A stretch of 51,059 nt of DNA from positions 1-51,059 of the forward strand of contig CAKZMC010000150.1 of assembly GCA_937128055.1 (NCBI GenBank), given 5' to 3'. The translations under genes and the position numbers were made by a program. Shown here piece after piece: positions 1 through 8,810 of the stretch. The DNA is from an uncultured Actinomycetes bacterium (GTDB lineage Bacteria; Actinomycetota; Geothermincolia; Geothermincolales; RBG-13-55-18). Position 1 is the first letter of the stretch; each line of letters opens with the position of its first letter. The notes beneath the pieces were generated by a model that was given only the letters and a program-made list of their open reading frames with translations, was not told the DNA's origin and searched no databases.

Positions 1-205
1 TCGCTGCGACCGACCCCATAGTTCTCCGGGCAAGCTGGGTGGGAATCCCTTCTTCTTCCGGGCCGGGCCGGGGGATAGGGCTCGCTCCGCGACGCGCGGC
101 CTCCCATGACCCCTTCCCTCTCCCGCAAGGCATGCCCTATCGCAGCCTCCGCCCCCGCAACATAGCCGGCCAGGAGGCCGCTTGCGGTGCCGCTCGCCCG
201 GCCCC
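1..205 (-). repeat. Dispersed repeat, edge copy A
   Basis: On the minus strand this stretch matches the first half of the repeat at 35900-36315. Shared blocks include GCGTCGCGGAGCGAGCCCTAT, the core CCGGAAGAAG and the distal block GGGCCGGGCGAGCGGCA (188-204). The copy runs off the left edge of the window. No protein reading is convincing here. From 206 to 282 I see nothing else. Confidence 0.75.
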
Positions 206-282
206 CGGTCCCGACATGGCGAAAGACGGGCATAAGTGAGAAGGCAAGGACGAAAGGGGAACGGGTTGCCACAAGGGAATTG

Positions 283-1422
283 TCACAGTGGAAGGAAGAT
301 CCCGGGATGGGAACGGGGGTGTGCATCCGGAAACAGGTTGCCGAGCGGAGGGAATCTGCTTTCGAGACGGGGGCCGATGAGGTATTTCCATGAAGCGTCC
401 CCTTCCTGGGAATAGTCTACGTCCGCCGTTTCCTTTTCCAGTGCCTGGAATGCCCCCGCAATCTTGCAGGCCAGCAACCTGGGGAAGGGAACGTCCTCGA
501 TATGCGCCTCCATGAGGAAGGGCTTGCGTGTGACTTTCCTGGGCTTTCCCCACCCCAGCAAGGGGAGCCCCATGAAGAAATTCCGGTAGGCGGTCTTATA
601 ATTGCCACTGCTCAGGCCGGCGAACTCGGAAACCGTGGAGGCGGAGATGGCCTCGCTTATGGGTGCCGGCAGTTCCCCTGTGCGCGAGCCGTTTATCTCG
701 TTGAGCACGCGCTCCCATCCCTCCACCGAGGTTAGGACCAGGTGGCGGTGGGTATCCGCGTGGTAGATGGTGCCCAGTTCGGGGTCCCAGCGCAGTTTAT
801 AGGGGAAGGACGGGAGGCGGCACTTTTCACAGACGTCGAGGTCGTAATCGCGCTCGGGACGGCGTGGCGGGCGCTCCTCGCTCGCCGCCTTTTTCCTCTT
901 GCTTACCGTCTTCACCGTTATCTCCCACTCCCTTTCGGAGATATGTTCCAGTGAAAACAACGCTTCCACACCGAAGAAGCCCTCCCAGAAACCCCATATG
1001 TCACCCGCGAGGAGGTGGGGATGGTAGGGACGGCGTGCCGAGACCGCAAGCTCTTTTCCCGGCTTGAGGCGGGTGATGGCGATGTTCCCGCAACCGTAGT
1101 AGGCGGCTTCCCGGAAAGTAGCATGGATGATGCGCTTTACCAGAGGGCGGTGGCGGAGGAAAAGCCGGCGCATCCCGCTCATCTGTGATGCCACCCGGCC
1201 GCGCGTGAAGGTCCGGCGCACCTCGCACAGCGTATCCAGGACCTTTTCGCCCCGCAGGCGGACGCCTTCCTGGATGATGGCGGAGATGTCCTCCTCACCC
1301 AGGAAGACCAGCCTTTCCGAGTGGCGGTTGCGGAAGTACACCCCCCCGTTCATGGCCCACACCAGTTTGCGGTTGAGCGAGCGCGGAAGGCCGCAAAGCT
1401 CACACAGGTCCACCTTGGCCAT
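283..1422 (-). CDS. Hypothetical protein with two CxxC-containing repeats
   Basis: A 379-residue protein of unknown function. The ATG at 1422 is preceded by a clear AGGAGGT (1428-1434), so longer upstream readings are rejected. The protein looks internally duplicated: an N-terminal CELCGLP segment followed by a tyrosine/histidine-containing stretch recurs near residue 230 as CEKCRLP followed by a similar stretch. The two CxxC pairs could bind one metal or form a zinc ribbon. The middle part (about 130-210), with the phrases YYGCGNIAI and HPHLLAGDIWGFWEG, faintly resembles V4R/heme-NO-binding-like ligand folds. That resemblance is only pattern recognition. It stands alone, with an 840-base gap upstream. 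Confidence 0.7.
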   Translation of the reverse strand: MAKVDLCELCGLPRSLNRKLVWAMNGGVYFRNRHSERLVFLGEEDISAIIQEGVRLRGEKVLDTLCEVRRTFTRGRVASQMSGMRRLFLRHRPLVKRIIHATFREAAYYGCGNIAITRLKPGKELAVSARRPYHPHLLAGDIWGFWEGFFGVEALFSLEHISEREWEITVKTVSKRKKAASEERPPRRPERDYDLDVCEKCRLPSFPYKLRWDPELGTIYHADTHRHLVLTSVEGWERVLNEINGSRTGELPAPISEAISASTVSEFAGLSSGNYKTAYRNFFMGLPLLGWGKPRKVTRKPFLMEAHIEDVPFPRLLACKIAGAFQALEKETADVDYSQEGDASWKYLIGPRLESRFPPLGNLFPDAHPRSHPGIFLPL

Positions 1423-2261
1423 ATGCAACCTCCTTTTCCCAAGGTTACTGAAGAGGGGGGGCGGGCGCAACCTTCCTCTGGCCCGGTGGACCGGACTTTT
1501 CCAGTACGTTTTCTGCCGGTTCGCCCGGGCCGCCTTCCGAGCGCTCGACCGGTGCACCGTAACGCGGGCTGGGGGCGATAGCGAGGGCATGATAGGGCGT
1601 CAGGAAAAACACGGAAAAGGAAAAGGCCCCGCAGGGGGGACGGGGCCTTCCGCTAATGCGGACTCCATTGGGGATTCAGGGGATACCTCAGGGATGATCG
1701 GTTTAGCTGCGATTGTGCTGCGATCATTGCTGTGTCAGTTGCTGTGTCTATGCTCCGTTGTTTGCTGCAAAATTTAGCGTCATGGGCGAGGGTCGTTAAG
1801 TAGTCCGTCTGGGCTGCATTCGATTGCAAATGGGGTAGATGGCTGTCTCGGCTAGTCGGCTTCGGATGGTGCTAGGGGAATGCTAATGCGTCTACTTAAG
1901 GGGGCTGCGACTGTTGCTGATACCGGCTCGCCCACGACGTCCAAGCTTCTTATCTGGCGCTATATCCCCGGCGTCCGCTTGGGGCCTTTGTCAAAGGTCT
2001 TGTTCCTTATCAAAAATAGGGCATTGGGGGTTCGGATGACTATTCCTCGCCGGTAGTAATTGCGCGGGGGGTCTAATACCCTGGTATTAGAGTGCTAAAT
2101 AGACGTGATATGCAGGTAAAACGGGGGGCGGCGGGCGCATAACGGTCCTCCCGCGAGCATGGTACGATAGTGCGGGTGGCCGAAAGCGGAGTCATCGTTG
2201 CGGGAGACGGGGAAGGTAGCGCCCCCCGAGCTCCCGCCCCGGCGAGTGAGAGGTTACCGAA
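1423..2261. other. Long gap with a minus-strand terminator-like hairpin and a palindrome
   Basis: No gene is recognised in these 839 bases. At 1623-1649 the arms AAGGCCCCG and CGGGGCCTT enclose a 9-base loop. Read on the minus strand the hairpin is followed by TTTTCCTTTT, so it looks like an intrinsic terminator for minus-strand transcription started inside the gap. At 2073-2090 there is a perfect palindrome, CTAATACC-CT-GGTATTAG, immediately followed by GAGTGCTAA. The palindrome could be an operator for the zincin gene that starts 170 bases downstream. The composition of 1650-2100 is less GC-rich than the surrounding genes. Confidence 0.4.
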
Positions 2262-3491
2262 GTGAACGAAGAAAAGGAAAATACCTGGGACCGCAGCCTG
2301 CGGGAAGTAAACGAGTTCATGGAAGCGGTGGCCAGGAAGATACCCCTGCTCAGGTCGCTGCGGGCGGCATTCCGCGAGCGCGGAGACCAGATGATCGACT
2401 GGGACCAGGCCAGGGAGATCGCAATAGTCGTGGCGCAGGCGGACGGGGTGGTATACGCGCCGCCCGGCCCGGAAGTGCAGCGCGACTTCGAGGAAATGAG
2501 GCGGCGCAGCGAGGAGCTGGTGCGGAGTTACTCCCACCTCCAGCCGCGGGAGGAGGTTGGGCCCCTCTTCGTCTTCGACCGCCAGCAGTGGATCGAGGCC
2601 AACCTATCCGGTTTCCAGCTCATGTTCCAACCTCTCGCGGAGAGTTACGGCAAGGCCTTGCAGGGCCTGGAAGAGCAGAGGAACCGCAGGTTCGGCCTGG
2701 GGCGCAAGTTCACCAAGGGATTGCTCACCGCCCAGCTGGGCATGGTCATGGGATACCTTGCCCGCAGCGTGCTGGGCCAGTTCGACCTGGGGCTGCCGAG
2801 GCTGGAGGACAGCGGGAAGCTTTACATCGTCTATCCCAACCTGGTCAAGGCGGAGGGCAAGATGCGCCTGGACCCGGGCGATTTTCGCCTGTGGATAACG
2901 CTGCACGAGGTGACCCACGGCTTCGAGTTCGCCGCCAATCCCTGGTTGCGCTCGTACTTGAGGTCACTGATGGAGAGGTATTTCCGCAGCGTTTCCCTGC
3001 GCCTGGAGGAGATGAGCCTCCGACTCAAGCCCGAGGAGCTGCGCGACGCGGGGCGCCTCAACGAGATCATCAACCAGGGCGGCCTCCTCTCCATCGTGCA
3101 TACCCCCGAGCAGAGGGAGATTCTCGCGCGCATCCAGGCTTTCATGTCCCTGGTGGAGGGTTACAGCAACCTGGTCATGGACCTGGTGGGAAAGGACATC
3201 ATCTCCACCTTCCAGGAAATGAGCATGGCCTTCCGCCACCGGCGGGAAGCGAAGACGGGGGCGGAGCGGTTGGTGGAGAGGATGCTGGGATTCGACCTCA
3301 AGCTGCAGCAGTACCAGGTGGGAGAACTCTTCTGCCGCGAGGTGGTGGAGAAGAAAGGTCTGGATTTCCTCAACCTGGCCTGGAAAAGGGAGGAAAACCT
3401 GCCCGGCGCGGAAGAGATACGCCACGCCTTCCTGTGGATCGAGCGCATGGAGGAAAGCGAGGGCAAGAGGGTGGTGCACCACCGCATCTAG
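2262..3491 (+). CDS. Zincin_2 / DUF2342-type putative metallopeptidase
   Basis: A 409-residue protein with the zincin motif HEVTH at residues 215-219. The surrounding phrase LHEVTHGFEF is characteristic of the actinobacterial DUF2342 / Zincin_2 family, whose members are often annotated as coenzyme-F420-biosynthesis-associated hydrolases. The motif implies a zinc-dependent hydrolase, but substrates are not established for the family. No signal peptide is visible, so it is probably cytoplasmic. The GTG start at 2262 has GAGAGG about 10 bases upstream. Its stop overlaps the convergent peptidase gene: both stop codons share the four bases CTAG at 3488-3491. Confidence 0.85.
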   Translation: MNEEKENTWDRSLREVNEFMEAVARKIPLLRSLRAAFRERGDQMIDWDQAREIAIVVAQADGVVYAPPGPEVQRDFEEMRRRSEELVRSYSHLQPREEVGPLFVFDRQQWIEANLSGFQLMFQPLAESYGKALQGLEEQRNRRFGLGRKFTKGLLTAQLGMVMGYLARSVLGQFDLGLPRLEDSGKLYIVYPNLVKAEGKMRLDPGDFRLWITLHEVTHGFEFAANPWLRSYLRSLMERYFRSVSLRLEEMSLRLKPEELRDAGRLNEIINQGGLLSIVHTPEQREILARIQAFMSLVEGYSNLVMDLVGKDIISTFQEMSMAFRHRREAKTGAERLVERMLGFDLKLQQYQVGELFCREVVEKKGLDFLNLAWKREENLPGAEEIRHAFLWIERMEESEGKRVVHHRI

Positions 3492-4495
3492 CCGGCGAGG
3501 ATCCACGTGGCGGCGACGATGACCCGCGTGGCCTTGCGCAGGCCCTCCTGGTTTATCCTTTGCGGTGTGTCGGTGGTAAGGTGGAAATCCGGATGTTCAT
3601 TCCGCTCGAACCAGGACCAGTCGCAGGTTACGGCGGGGATGTGGTATAGGAAAAAGGTGCCCGCCGACGAACCGGGGTCCTCGCCTCCCAGCTCGAGGGT
3701 CACCCCCAGCAGGTCCGCGGCCTCCTCCACGGCCTTTACCGTCTCGCGGTTGCGCCGGTAATTGAGGTCCCACACGTCCATGTAATCCCCCTCGCCGGCG
3801 CCCAATCCCTCCAGGTTGATCACCCGCACGCGCTCGCGCATCCCCCTCTCTTCAAGGGCTTCGGAGAGGGCGGCGGCCCCGAAAGAGCCGCATTCCTCGG
3901 CTCCCAGCAGCGCGAAGACCACGTTTTGCCGGGGCGTACTCTCCACGGTTGAGAGCACGGCGGCAACCTCCAGGAGGGCGCTAACCCCGGAGGCGTTGTA
4001 ATCGGCGCCGGCGTAGATGGCGCCGCTCTCGGGGTCTCTTCCCATGCCGTCATAGTTGGCGGTAAGGATCACCATGTCCTGAGATTCGCCGCGGATCATG
4101 CCCAGGAGGTTGCATGCCGTCACCACCTGGTCCGGTTGCGTTTCCCCCTCGAGGAAGCACCTATCCGCCGGGACCGGGAACTCCTGGCGGTAGCCCGAGA
4201 GGCCGAGGGGTTCCACGGGCTCCAGGCCGAGTTCCTGCAGGCGTGATGCCAGGGATCCCTCCAACGCGGCGCTCTGGGGAGAGCCCGCCGGCCTGCCCCC
4301 CAACTCCTCGCCGGCGAGATACTCGATCACGCCCATCATGCGTGACGTGTCCACGCGGTTGGCGAGGGAGACCAGGAAGGGATCGCCATCACCGGGGGAG
4401 GAGGAAGGGCCGCATCCGCACGCGGCCGCAAGGGATAAGGAGACGGTGGCGCAGACCGCGATTGCCCGCCACAGCGCCCCCCGCGCGCTACGCAT
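3488..4495 (-). CDS. M28-family peptidase-like lipoprotein with altered metal site
   Basis: A 335-residue exported protein. Hydrophobic residues after a short basic start lead to ACGCG, consistent with a lipoprotein signal. The fold is M28 (Zn-dependent aminopeptidase). The motif that normally reads HxD is NYD (N147, D149). The block normally reading G-A-x-D-N-A-S-G is GADYNASG, with tyrosine (Y166) where the bridging aspartate is expected. GAEECGS keeps the Glu pair, and the C-terminal FHLTTDT keeps its histidine. At least two of the five usual zinc ligands are therefore replaced. It starts one base after the stop of the GerMN gene upstream (ATG 4495, GGGAAGG ribosome site), so the two are probably co-transcribed. 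It may be a non-catalytic member or use other ligands. Confidence 0.85.
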   Translation of the reverse strand: MRSARGALWRAIAVCATVSLSLAAACGCGPSSSPGDGDPFLVSLANRVDTSRMMGVIEYLAGEELGGRPAGSPQSAALEGSLASRLQELGLEPVEPLGLSGYRQEFPVPADRCFLEGETQPDQVVTACNLLGMIRGESQDMVILTANYDGMGRDPESGAIYAGADYNASGVSALLEVAAVLSTVESTPRQNVVFALLGAEECGSFGAAALSEALEERGMRERVRVINLEGLGAGEGDYMDVWDLNYRRNRETVKAVEEAADLLGVTLELGGEDPGSSAGTFFLYHIPAVTCDWSWFERNEHPDFHLTTDTPQRINQEGLRKATRVIVAATWILAG

Positions 4496-4496
4496 T

Positions 4497-5276
4497 TTAA
4501 CTGCCCTTCCCTTTCCCGCCGCGCTTGCCGGTGCGCTTTTCCGGCCGCGGACGTGACTTCCCCTCTCCCGGCCGGGATTTCTTCGCGGCGCCTTTACCTC
4601 CGTTGGGGCCGGGCTTCTCGCTCCTCCGCGCGGCATGAAGCGCCGCCGCGGCGAGGATGATGAGGGCGGGGATGCCCAGCGCCAGGAGGAGGACCAGCCA
4701 TGTGCCGTCGCCTTTCTCGGTTTCCGGCTCCACCCCCGAGATCTCCGCCTCCACGTCCTGGGCGCTTATACCGAGTGCGGCGAAGGCGTCCTCGGGCATC
4801 CCCGTTATGTCCTCCGAGGCAACGGTGACCCCCACTACCGGGATGTCGCCGGCTTCCCGCACCGTCTTGACCAGTTGGGCAAGCGCCCTCACCGCCGCGG
4901 TCCTGTCTCCGGCAAGGGCCAGGAGGTCGCGAGAGAGGTTCACGCTGTACTCGCTGCGGTCCTGCTTGATGGTGGTGTACTGCAGTTTGACCTCCTCCGG
5001 AAAGTAGGTGACGTAGCCGGCGGCGCGCTCCTCCTCGGTGGGGCCGTTGAGCAGTTCTATGACCGCGAACTCCAGCGTCTGCCCCCCTGCGGCGATATCC
5101 CTGGGCACGGGGGAGAGCTGGTCCTGGAGGTAGAAATAGACCTGGCCCGTTTCGGGGGTTCCTTCCCCCGTAGTCTCCCCCTCCTGCGGGAGTTCCTCCT
5201 GCGCATGGGCAGAGCCCACGCAGACCGCGAGGGCGAACAGCAACGACAGGCTCAAGACGAGAGCCGCCCTTCTCAT
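4497..5276 (-). CDS. GerMN-domain exported protein
   Basis: A 259-residue protein with a signal peptide (MRRAALVLSLSLLFAL, cleavage near AHA). A GerMN domain lies at about residues 45-150, recognisable from QVYFYL, FAVIELLNGPTEEE and the SVNLS strand. A transmembrane helix follows at about 195-218, then a very basic Gly/Lys/Arg-rich tail. GerMN domains occur in spore germination lipoproteins and in non-sporulating bacteria as extracytoplasmic modules, probably binding cell-wall polymers. The domain faces outward and the basic tail lies inside. The ATG at 5276 has GGGAGGT upstream; an earlier in-frame ATG at 5366 would destroy the signal peptide. It leads into the M28-like gene. Confidence 0.85.
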   Translation of the reverse strand: MRRAALVLSLSLLFALAVCVGSAHAQEELPQEGETTGEGTPETGQVYFYLQDQLSPVPRDIAAGGQTLEFAVIELLNGPTEEERAAGYVTYFPEEVKLQYTTIKQDRSEYSVNLSRDLLALAGDRTAAVRALAQLVKTVREAGDIPVVGVTVASEDITGMPEDAFAALGISAQDVEAEISGVEPETEKGDGTWLVLLLALGIPALIILAAAALHAARRSEKPGPNGGKGAAKKSRPGEGKSRPRPEKRTGKRGGKGKGS

Positions 5277-5794
5277 CGCCACCTCCCTTCCGCGCGCCGT
5301 GTCCGGCGAGCCTCGCTGCGACCTCCGGCTTTGCACCCCTGCGCTTTCCACGCGGGGATTGCCCATTCATTTTATTGATCACGGGAGGACGAGGGCAAGC
5401 GGATGTCCGTGGTTCTCGTGTGCCCGGGTCGGCGGAAAGCGGCCGCCCGCTCCGCGGAGCGGCGGCGGATCTTCCGGCAACGGAGGCCGCGCCATGGGCT
5501 GTTCCTCCCCTTGTCCGCAAGGTGGTGGCCGGTTCCTTGCACGGACCCCGCGGGAGCGGGATTGCGCGTCACGGCCAGGACCGCACTGCCGCGGAGATTA
5601 ATACCATGTGATTTTCAGAGCCCATCAGAGCCGCATGCGGTAGGCTCGCGGCGTTCTCGCGGGATACTTCCCGCGGGATGTTGTATATTAAGGGGAGCCG
5701 GGTCCCGGGATGGCGAGCGAAGGGCGCGTGCGGCCTGGAGATAGACGGGGGGGCGGCTGCAGGCATCGCTTTCCGAGTCATGGGGGTGTGCGGT
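5277..5794. other. Divergent intergenic region
   Basis: About 518 bases between the leftward GerMN gene and the rightward TIGR04076 gene. Open frames here are short, overlap in several frames and lack good ribosome sites. No RNA, repeat or clear promoter was recognised. Confidence 0.4.
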
Positions 5795-6082
5795 ATGGAG
5801 GAGAAAGCGCAGGTCGGTTGTCGCGTGGTGGGCACCGTCAAGGCGGTTAAGGGCGTCTGCTCTGCCGGGCACAAGGTGGGGGACCAGTTCGAGCTCAGCG
5901 GCTACAGCTCGGCGGGTTTGTGCGGGTTCTTCTACCACGACATCTTCCCCTACCTCATCATGCTGCAGTTCGGCGGGGGATTTCCGCCGGAGTGGGGGGA
6001 TCCTGAGGTGGTGGTGTTGGACTGCCTGGACAAGGCGAACGCGGTGACCCTGGAGCTGAAGAGGGTGGGCCCGGGGGCCTGA
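5795..6082 (+). CDS. TIGR04076 family protein
   Basis: A 95-residue protein matching the small TIGR04076 family found in anaerobes. The visible pattern is a V-G-x-V-K segment, then VCSAGHKVGD, then GLCGFFYHDIFPYL, and a C-terminal VVLDCLDKANAVTLELKR. Its cysteines are regularly placed (in GVCSAGH, GLCGF and LDCLD), which suggests metal or cofactor binding. No function is established. The ATG at 5795 has GGGGGTG upstream; an in-frame ATG at 5780 is an alternative that adds five residues. It lies 146 bases before the DUF2229/HgdB-like pair on the same strand and may be transcribed with it. Confidence 0.8.
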   Translation: MEEKAQVGCRVVGTVKAVKGVCSAGHKVGDQFELSGYSSAGLCGFFYHDIFPYLIMLQFGGGFPPEWGDPEVVVLDCLDKANAVTLELKRVGPGA

Positions 6083-6228
6083 AGGCGCCCCGGTAGGCGC
6101 GGTGCCCGGCGCGTTGCCGGTGCCGGAGGTTTCCCTTTCGGAGGAGGGGAGATAATGATAGGTGGCCCCGGAGGGGGAGGTGCATTGCACGCAGGCGGAT
6201 CGCCTGCGGCAGGGGAGGTGTTTTTCGC

Positions 6229-7377
6229 TTGAGGATCGGGATTCCCCGCGCGCTCATGTTCTACCGCTATTACCCGTTCCTGAAGACCTTCGTGGAGGGA
6301 TGCGGCCACGAGGTGGTGACCTCTCCGCCCACCGACCTGAGGATCCTGGAGAGGGGGACGGAGTGCTGCGTGGACGACATCTGCGTGGCGGTCAAGGCCT
6401 TCTTTGGGCACGTGGATTACCTCAAGGACGGGGTGGATGCCCTGCTGGTCCCCCGCCTGGTGAGCGTGGAGAAGCGGGAATACGACACCTTCACCTGCCC
6501 CAAGCTCATCGCCGCGCCGGACATGGTGCGCTTCTTTCCCCACCGCCCCCCCTTGCTCCTCGAGTGGGTCCTGGACGTGAAAAGGGCCCCCTGGTGGTGG
6601 GGATGCCTGAGGCTCGCGGTGCAGCTCGGGGCGATGCCGTGCCGCGCTTACGAGGCCTATCGCGCGGCGCGGAAGGAGCAGGCAAGGTACGAGGAGCTCC
6701 TGCAGGGCGGCTTGCTCCCGCACGAGGCCCTGGAGGAGATGGCGGGCGTTTCATGTACGCCGGCAAGCGGGGGGAGAAAGGGCGGGCCACCGGGAGGCAG
6801 CGGCATGAGCGGGGCGGCTGGCGCGCGGGGGGGCCGCGGTATGGTCGGAGAAAGCCGGGCGGGGGCTGGTGGCCGTCGCCTGTGCCCGGCGCGGGGGGAC
6901 TCTCCGGGCGGACTCACCGTGGCGGTGGTAGGGCACCCGTACCTGCTGGGTGACCAGTTGCTCAACAAGAACCTCATTCTCTGGTTGCGGCAGAGCGGGG
7001 CTACCGTGCTGGCCAACACCGCCTTCGGCGCGGAGGAGCTGGAACGGGAGGCAAACCTGCTGCCCGACCTCTCCTGGACTTACGAGAGGGAGCTCCTGGC
7101 GGCCGCTTCTCTCTTCACCAGGCGCGAGGAGGTCGACGGCGTCGTCTACCTCACCAGCTTCGGCTGCGGCCCCGATTCCATGGTCATGGAGATGTTCAAG
7201 CGCGAGATGCTTCCCTCTGGGGGCAAGGCCTTCATGGAGGTGGTGCTCGACGAGCACAGCGCGGAGTCGGGGGTGCGCACGAGGGCGGAGGCCTTCGTCG
7301 ACATGCTGCGCTACCGCGAGGCGAAGAGGGCAGGCGAAAGCGCAGGGGCGGGCGCGGGGACGGGAGGAAGGGCGTGA
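6229..7377 (+). CDS. DUF2229 / CoA-enzyme-activase-associated protein
   Basis: A 382-residue protein of the DUF2229 type (COG3580-like), related to the components that accompany 2-hydroxyacyl-CoA dehydratases and their ATP-dependent activases. The N-terminus IGIPRALMFYRYYPF and the cysteine cluster CCVDDIC near residue 47 are diagnostic. The C-terminal third contains VVYLTSFGCGPDS and DEHSAESGVRTR, typical of HgdB/HgdC-like Fe-S subunits. Between them, roughly residues 178-225, is an unusually Gly/Arg/Ala-rich linker absent from ordinary members. The start is TTG at 6229, eight bases after a strong GGGGAGGTG. The next gene starts inside its stop codon (GTGA overlap), showing translational coupling. 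The BadF-type ATPase is not encoded here. Confidence 0.8.
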   Translation: MRIGIPRALMFYRYYPFLKTFVEGCGHEVVTSPPTDLRILERGTECCVDDICVAVKAFFGHVDYLKDGVDALLVPRLVSVEKREYDTFTCPKLIAAPDMVRFFPHRPPLLLEWVLDVKRAPWWWGCLRLAVQLGAMPCRAYEAYRAARKEQARYEELLQGGLLPHEALEEMAGVSCTPASGGRKGGPPGGSGMSGAAGARGGRGMVGESRAGAGGRRLCPARGDSPGGLTVAVVGHPYLLGDQLLNKNLILWLRQSGATVLANTAFGAEELEREANLLPDLSWTYERELLAAASLFTRREEVDGVVYLTSFGCGPDSMVMEMFKREMLPSGGKAFMEVVLDEHSAESGVRTRAEAFVDMLRYREAKRAGESAGAGAGTGGRA

Positions 7378-8558
7378 GGATAGCCTTTCCCCACATGGGG
7401 AACGCCTACATACCGCTACGGGCCCTGGTGGAGAGCCTGGGCGCGGAGGCGGTGGTGCCGGAGAGGCCCAACGCGGAAACCCTGAAGAGAGGCCTCCTTC
7501 ACGCCCCTGAGTTCGCCTGCCTCCCCTTCAAGGTCACCCTCGGAGATTGCCTCAACGCCCTCGACCGTGGCGCGGATACGCTGGCCATGGTATGCGGTAT
7601 GTGGGCCTGCCGCTTCGGGAACTACGGCCGGGTGCAGCACATGATCCTCAAGGACCTGGGACACGAGTTCGATTCTGTGCTCATCGGGAGGGAGAACGTG
7701 GGCGAGGTGGCGGAGAAGTTCCGCTCCGGCCTGGGGCCGGGCGTCTTCCGCAGGCTCCCGGGGGCGCTGGCCATCTTCCGCTGCAAGGCGGCTGCGGTGG
7801 ACGAGATGGAGCGCCTGGCGCGGTGGGCGCGCCCCCGGGAGGAAAAATATGGCAGCACCGATGCCCTGCTCTTCCGGTACCTGGATTTGCTCGACGGGGC
7901 GGATTCCCTCCGCCAGGTGCGCGAGTTGCGCGGGAGCTTCCGCGATGAGCTTCTGTCCCGGCCCCTGGACGGCGAGGATGGCGTCACCAGGATCCGCCTC
8001 GTGGGCGAGCTTTACGTGCTGCTGGAGCCCTCCCTAAACTGCGACCTGCTGCGGCGGCTGGGCAGCGTCTTCCGCGTGGAGGCGCACCCGGTGCTCTCCA
8101 CCTACCGCTGGCTGTTGGGCCCGTTGTGGCTGGACCCGCGCATCCAGCTTCACGGCTATCGCGCTCGCAGGCGCACGCGCCCCTACCTCCCCTACGTGCT
8201 GGGCGGCGAGGAGCACATGACCATCAGCGGTATCCTGGACGCGCGCCGGCAGGGCTTCGACGGGGTCATCCACGCCTACCCCCTCACCTGCATGCCTGAG
8301 AACATCTGCCGCACCGTCATACCGAGCATAACCGCCCGCACCCGCCTGCCCCACCTGGGGCTGTGCTTCGACGAGCATACCTCGCCCGCGGGCGTTGAGA
8401 CCAGGCTGGAGGCTTTCCTGGATCTGGTGAGGGACCGGAGGAGGATCCAGACGGGAGGCCTTGGCGAGCAGGGCGATGTCATGGCCGGCGACGTATCGGC
8501 TGCCGCGGCTGCGGGTGGGGGCCGCTACCCGCTTTGCCGCAGCGGCGCCGGCGGTTAG
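7374..8558 (+). CDS. 2-hydroxyacyl-CoA dehydratase (HgdB)-like protein, COG3581 type
   Basis: A 394-residue partner of the preceding DUF2229 protein. Near the N-terminus it has FPHMGNAY and LHAPEFACLPFK, then MVCGMWACRFGNYGRVQ, and near the C-terminus YPLTCMPENI and LCFDEHTSPAGVETRLEAF. The conserved cysteines (in FACLP, VCGMWACRFG and LTCMPE) are suitable for an Fe-S cluster shared with the partner. Families of this kind act around the activation of radical acyl-CoA dehydratases or benzoyl-CoA-reductase-like enzymes. The precise reaction is unknown. It starts at GTG 7374 overlapping the previous stop by four bases. The last 35 residues are low-complexity Ala/Gly. Confidence 0.8.
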   Translation: MRIAFPHMGNAYIPLRALVESLGAEAVVPERPNAETLKRGLLHAPEFACLPFKVTLGDCLNALDRGADTLAMVCGMWACRFGNYGRVQHMILKDLGHEFDSVLIGRENVGEVAEKFRSGLGPGVFRRLPGALAIFRCKAAAVDEMERLARWARPREEKYGSTDALLFRYLDLLDGADSLRQVRELRGSFRDELLSRPLDGEDGVTRIRLVGELYVLLEPSLNCDLLRRLGSVFRVEAHPVLSTYRWLLGPLWLDPRIQLHGYRARRRTRPYLPYVLGGEEHMTISGILDARRQGFDGVIHAYPLTCMPENICRTVIPSITARTRLPHLGLCFDEHTSPAGVETRLEAFLDLVRDRRRIQTGGLGEQGDVMAGDVSAAAAAGGGRYPLCRSGAGG

Positions 8559-8810
8559 GGTCGCGGCGCCCTCCCTTCCTGCAAGACGGCATCTTCCTCC
8601 CGGGGATGGGTTTCGCGAGCGAGCGAGCGGGCGGCCGGCCACGGGCCCTCTCCGTGAAATAACCTTCCCGCGGCTTCGGGAGCGCGGGAGCGTCGTAAAG
8701 CCATCCCGCATGCAGGCCCCATTCGTGAACCGGAGTACCTGCCGCTGCGGGAAAAAACCGTCATCCCGGCAGGGATCGCTGCTTCGCCATGCCGCCGGGT
8801 GGGCCGGCTT

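Noticed and set aside
2090-2098. CIRCE (HrcA) operator
   Set aside because: Only the right half GAGTGCTAA is present; the left half nine bases before does not match and the downstream gene is not a chaperone.
1620-2100. tmRNA or RNase P RNA in the long gap
   Set aside because: No tRNA-like 3' end, tag frame, or P4-type conserved blocks were found on either strand.
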